DNA of 8,355 bases, taken from positions 1-8,355 of the forward strand of contig JAJZIF010000142.1 in assembly GCA_021810735.1 (NCBI GenBank), written 5' to 3'. Of this stretch, positions 7,298 to 8,355 are shown piece by piece. The notes beneath the pieces are model-generated. The model saw only the letters and a program-made list of their open reading frames with translations. It was not told where the DNA came from and did not search any database. Position 1 is the first letter of the stretch. Each line of letters opens with the position of its first letter. Both the position numbers and the translations under genes were made by a program. This stretch comes from Acidobacteriota bacterium (lineage in GTDB: Bacteria; Acidobacteriota; Terriglobia; Terriglobales; Acidobacteriaceae).

Positions 7298-7417
7298 GCT
7301 CGCGGCAAAACTCGATAGTCTATAGGTAGAGTGGAATTGTGGCAGGCATTTCGTCCGTCGCGTTTTTTCAGCTTTGGCAACGAATGAGTCTCCGCCGAAT
7401 CTAATAGCTTGATACCG

Positions 7418-8355
7418 ATGAAGATCCGTCAACTAAAAAAATTGCCGGGCGCGTTGATAGTAGCTCTGATGCTGTCGGCGGCGGCCGTCGCACAAGTCTA
7501 TACCAGCCCCACTGTTGCGCCCGACACCGTGTACGGCAGCGTGACTGGGGGGCCGGCGATGCCAGATGTTCTGCCTCTGTCGCTCGATGACGCCATCCGT
7601 CGTGGTTTGCGATTCAATCTGCAGACTGTTCTGGCCATGCAGAATCAGGACATTGCCTCCGGGGAACGCCTGGAAATCATCAACTACCTCTCGCCGACTG
7701 TCACCTGGGAAGCGAAACGGAGCAGGCTTCAGATCAATCTGGCGACGGAGGGTTTCAACTCCAAACTTATCGATAGTTTCCCACCGGGAATCATTCTTCC
7801 TTCCGCATTGAACAACATCCCTGCGGTGGTTACGGTGAACGTGGTTGTTGCCCAGGCCAATCTGGATCAGACTCTTTTCGATTTGCATTCGCTGGAACTG
7901 TACCACGCGGCCAAACAAGAGATCCGCGCCGTCGACTATGGCTACCAGTCAGCCCGAGGCGTGGTCATCCAGACGGTCGCCGACTCCTACCTCCAGGCTT
8001 TGGCGGCGGCGGCAAATGTGGCCAATGCCCAGGGGCTACTGGCCACCAACAAGGAGATTCTGCGGCAAGCCACACTCGAACATCATGCCGGAGTCGTGCC
8101 CAAGCTGGACGAACTGCGCGCGCGTGTCCAGTACCAGCAACAGGAGCAAGCGGTCATCGCACAGCAAAACGCGTTTGAAAAAGCAAAGATCACGTTGAAC
8201 CGACAAATTGGACTCGCCGCCGATCAGGAAATCCAATTGACCGACACGACGCCCTATGCGGACCTGCGGATGATCCCGCTCGACCAGGCGCTGCAGATGG
8301 CCTATGCCAATCGCCAGGAGTATCTGCGTCTCCAGGCCGAGCTGCGGTCGGCCCA
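7418..8355 (+). CDS. TolC-family outer-membrane efflux protein, N-terminal part (3' truncated by window edge)
   Basis: The frame opens at ATG 7418 and is uninterrupted to the window end, giving 312 residues. It carries a Sec signal peptide (K2, R4, K7-K8, hydrophobic 11-24, cleavage after AVA25). After a linker comes the first OEP motif LSLDDAIRRGLRFNLQTVLAMQNQDIASG (54-82). The segment VVTVNVVVAQANLDQTLFD (137-155) matches the first beta-barrel strands. Long helices (162-265) follow, with heptad-like Ala/Leu/Gln content (QTVADSYLQALAAAANVANAQ, then VVPKLDELRARVQYQQQEQAVIAQQNAFEKAKITLNRQIGL). PLDQALQMAYANRQEYLRLQAELR (287-310) begins the second half-repeat, as expected for the internal duplication of TolC proteins. 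Such proteins trimerise in the outer membrane as exit ducts for RND or ABC pumps or type I secretion. Pump genes are expected just downstream. No clear Shine-Dalgarno site is seen. The gene is divergent from the XRE regulator. Confidence 0.92.
   Translation, partial: MKIRQLKKLPGALIVALMLSAAAVAQVYTSPTVAPDTVYGSVTGGPAMPDVLPLSLDDAIRRGLRFNLQTVLAMQNQDIASGERLEIINYLSPTVTWEAKRSRLQINLATEGFNSKLIDSFPPGIILPSALNNIPAVVTVNVVVAQANLDQTLFDLHSLELYHAAKQEIRAVDYGYQSARGVVIQTVADSYLQALAAAANVANAQGLLATNKEILRQATLEHHAGVVPKLDELRARVQYQQQEQAVIAQQNAFEKAKITLNRQIGLAADQEIQLTDTTPYADLRMIPLDQALQMAYANRQEYLRLQAELRSA

Larger units (their letters stand above)
7115..7417. other. Divergent regulatory region between the XRE regulator and TolC-family gene
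   Basis: This 303-base gap must hold promoters for both flanking genes. Short open frames that cross it show no domain, no good ribosome site and overlap the flanking genes, so I see no gene here. Recognisable structure is limited to a perfect palindrome (7198-7211), a hairpin (7270-7297), and a minus-strand TTGCCA (7230-7235, 5 of 6 to a -35 box) that places the palindrome at the matching -10 position. On the plus strand TATAGG at 7321-7326 is a weak -10-like word without a -35 partner, and TTGGCA near 7374 is spaced too far from TAATAG at 7402. Confidence 0.5.

Noticed and set aside
7241..7432. Minus-strand frame of 63 codons in the regulator-TolC gap, and a longer one at 7433-7918
   Set aside because: The first crosses the TolC start and lacks any domain. 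The second is antisense to the TolC-family frame. Neither has a credible ribosome site.

Overview
The window reads like an ordinary stretch of chromosome from a moderately GC-rich bacterium, most likely an acidobacterium (Acidobacteriota, Terriglobia-like). This is an inference. It rests on the style of the small XRE regulator, the long exported TPR protein, the phospholipase C/S1-P1-like C-terminus at the left edge, and the intergenic palindrome containing CCCTGAGCGTAGCCGAAGGG, a type of element I associate with such genomes. No rRNA, tRNA, CRISPR array, insertion sequence or phage gene was seen.

Layout from left to right: (1) the last 88 codons of a plus-strand gene, possibly a zinc-dependent phospholipase C-like/S1-P1-type protein (2-268); (2) an intergenic nested inverted repeat (314-450); (3) a minus-strand cluster read right to left: purH (5606-4032), a 733-residue exported TPR protein (3888-1687) and a dGTPase-like HD hydrolase (1667-522), with only 19 bases between the last two; (4) a divergent gap and a plus-strand rhomboid intramembrane protease (5831-6691) with no ordinary ATG start; (5) a convergent small XRE-type regulator (7114-6758); (6) a 303-base divergent intergenic region with a perfect 14-base palindrome; (7) the N-terminal 312 residues of a TolC-family outer-membrane efflux protein (7418 onwards), which runs off the right edge.

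Two functional themes can be read. The minus-strand cluster combines purine synthesis (PurH makes IMP) with dNTP hydrolysis (dGTPase-like), and has an envelope-side TPR scaffold of unknown partner between them. TPR and dgt probably share a transcript. On the right, a DNA-binding regulator is divergent from what is probably the first gene of a TolC-type efflux or secretion operon, so local regulation is plausible but unproven.

Nothing in the window clearly amounts to a new multi-gene system. The items most worth a second look are the nested palindromic repeat, the palindrome between the regulator and the TolC gene, the tandem 10-mer that duplicates a TACAAT box upstream of the TPR gene, and the unusual start of the rhomboid gene.
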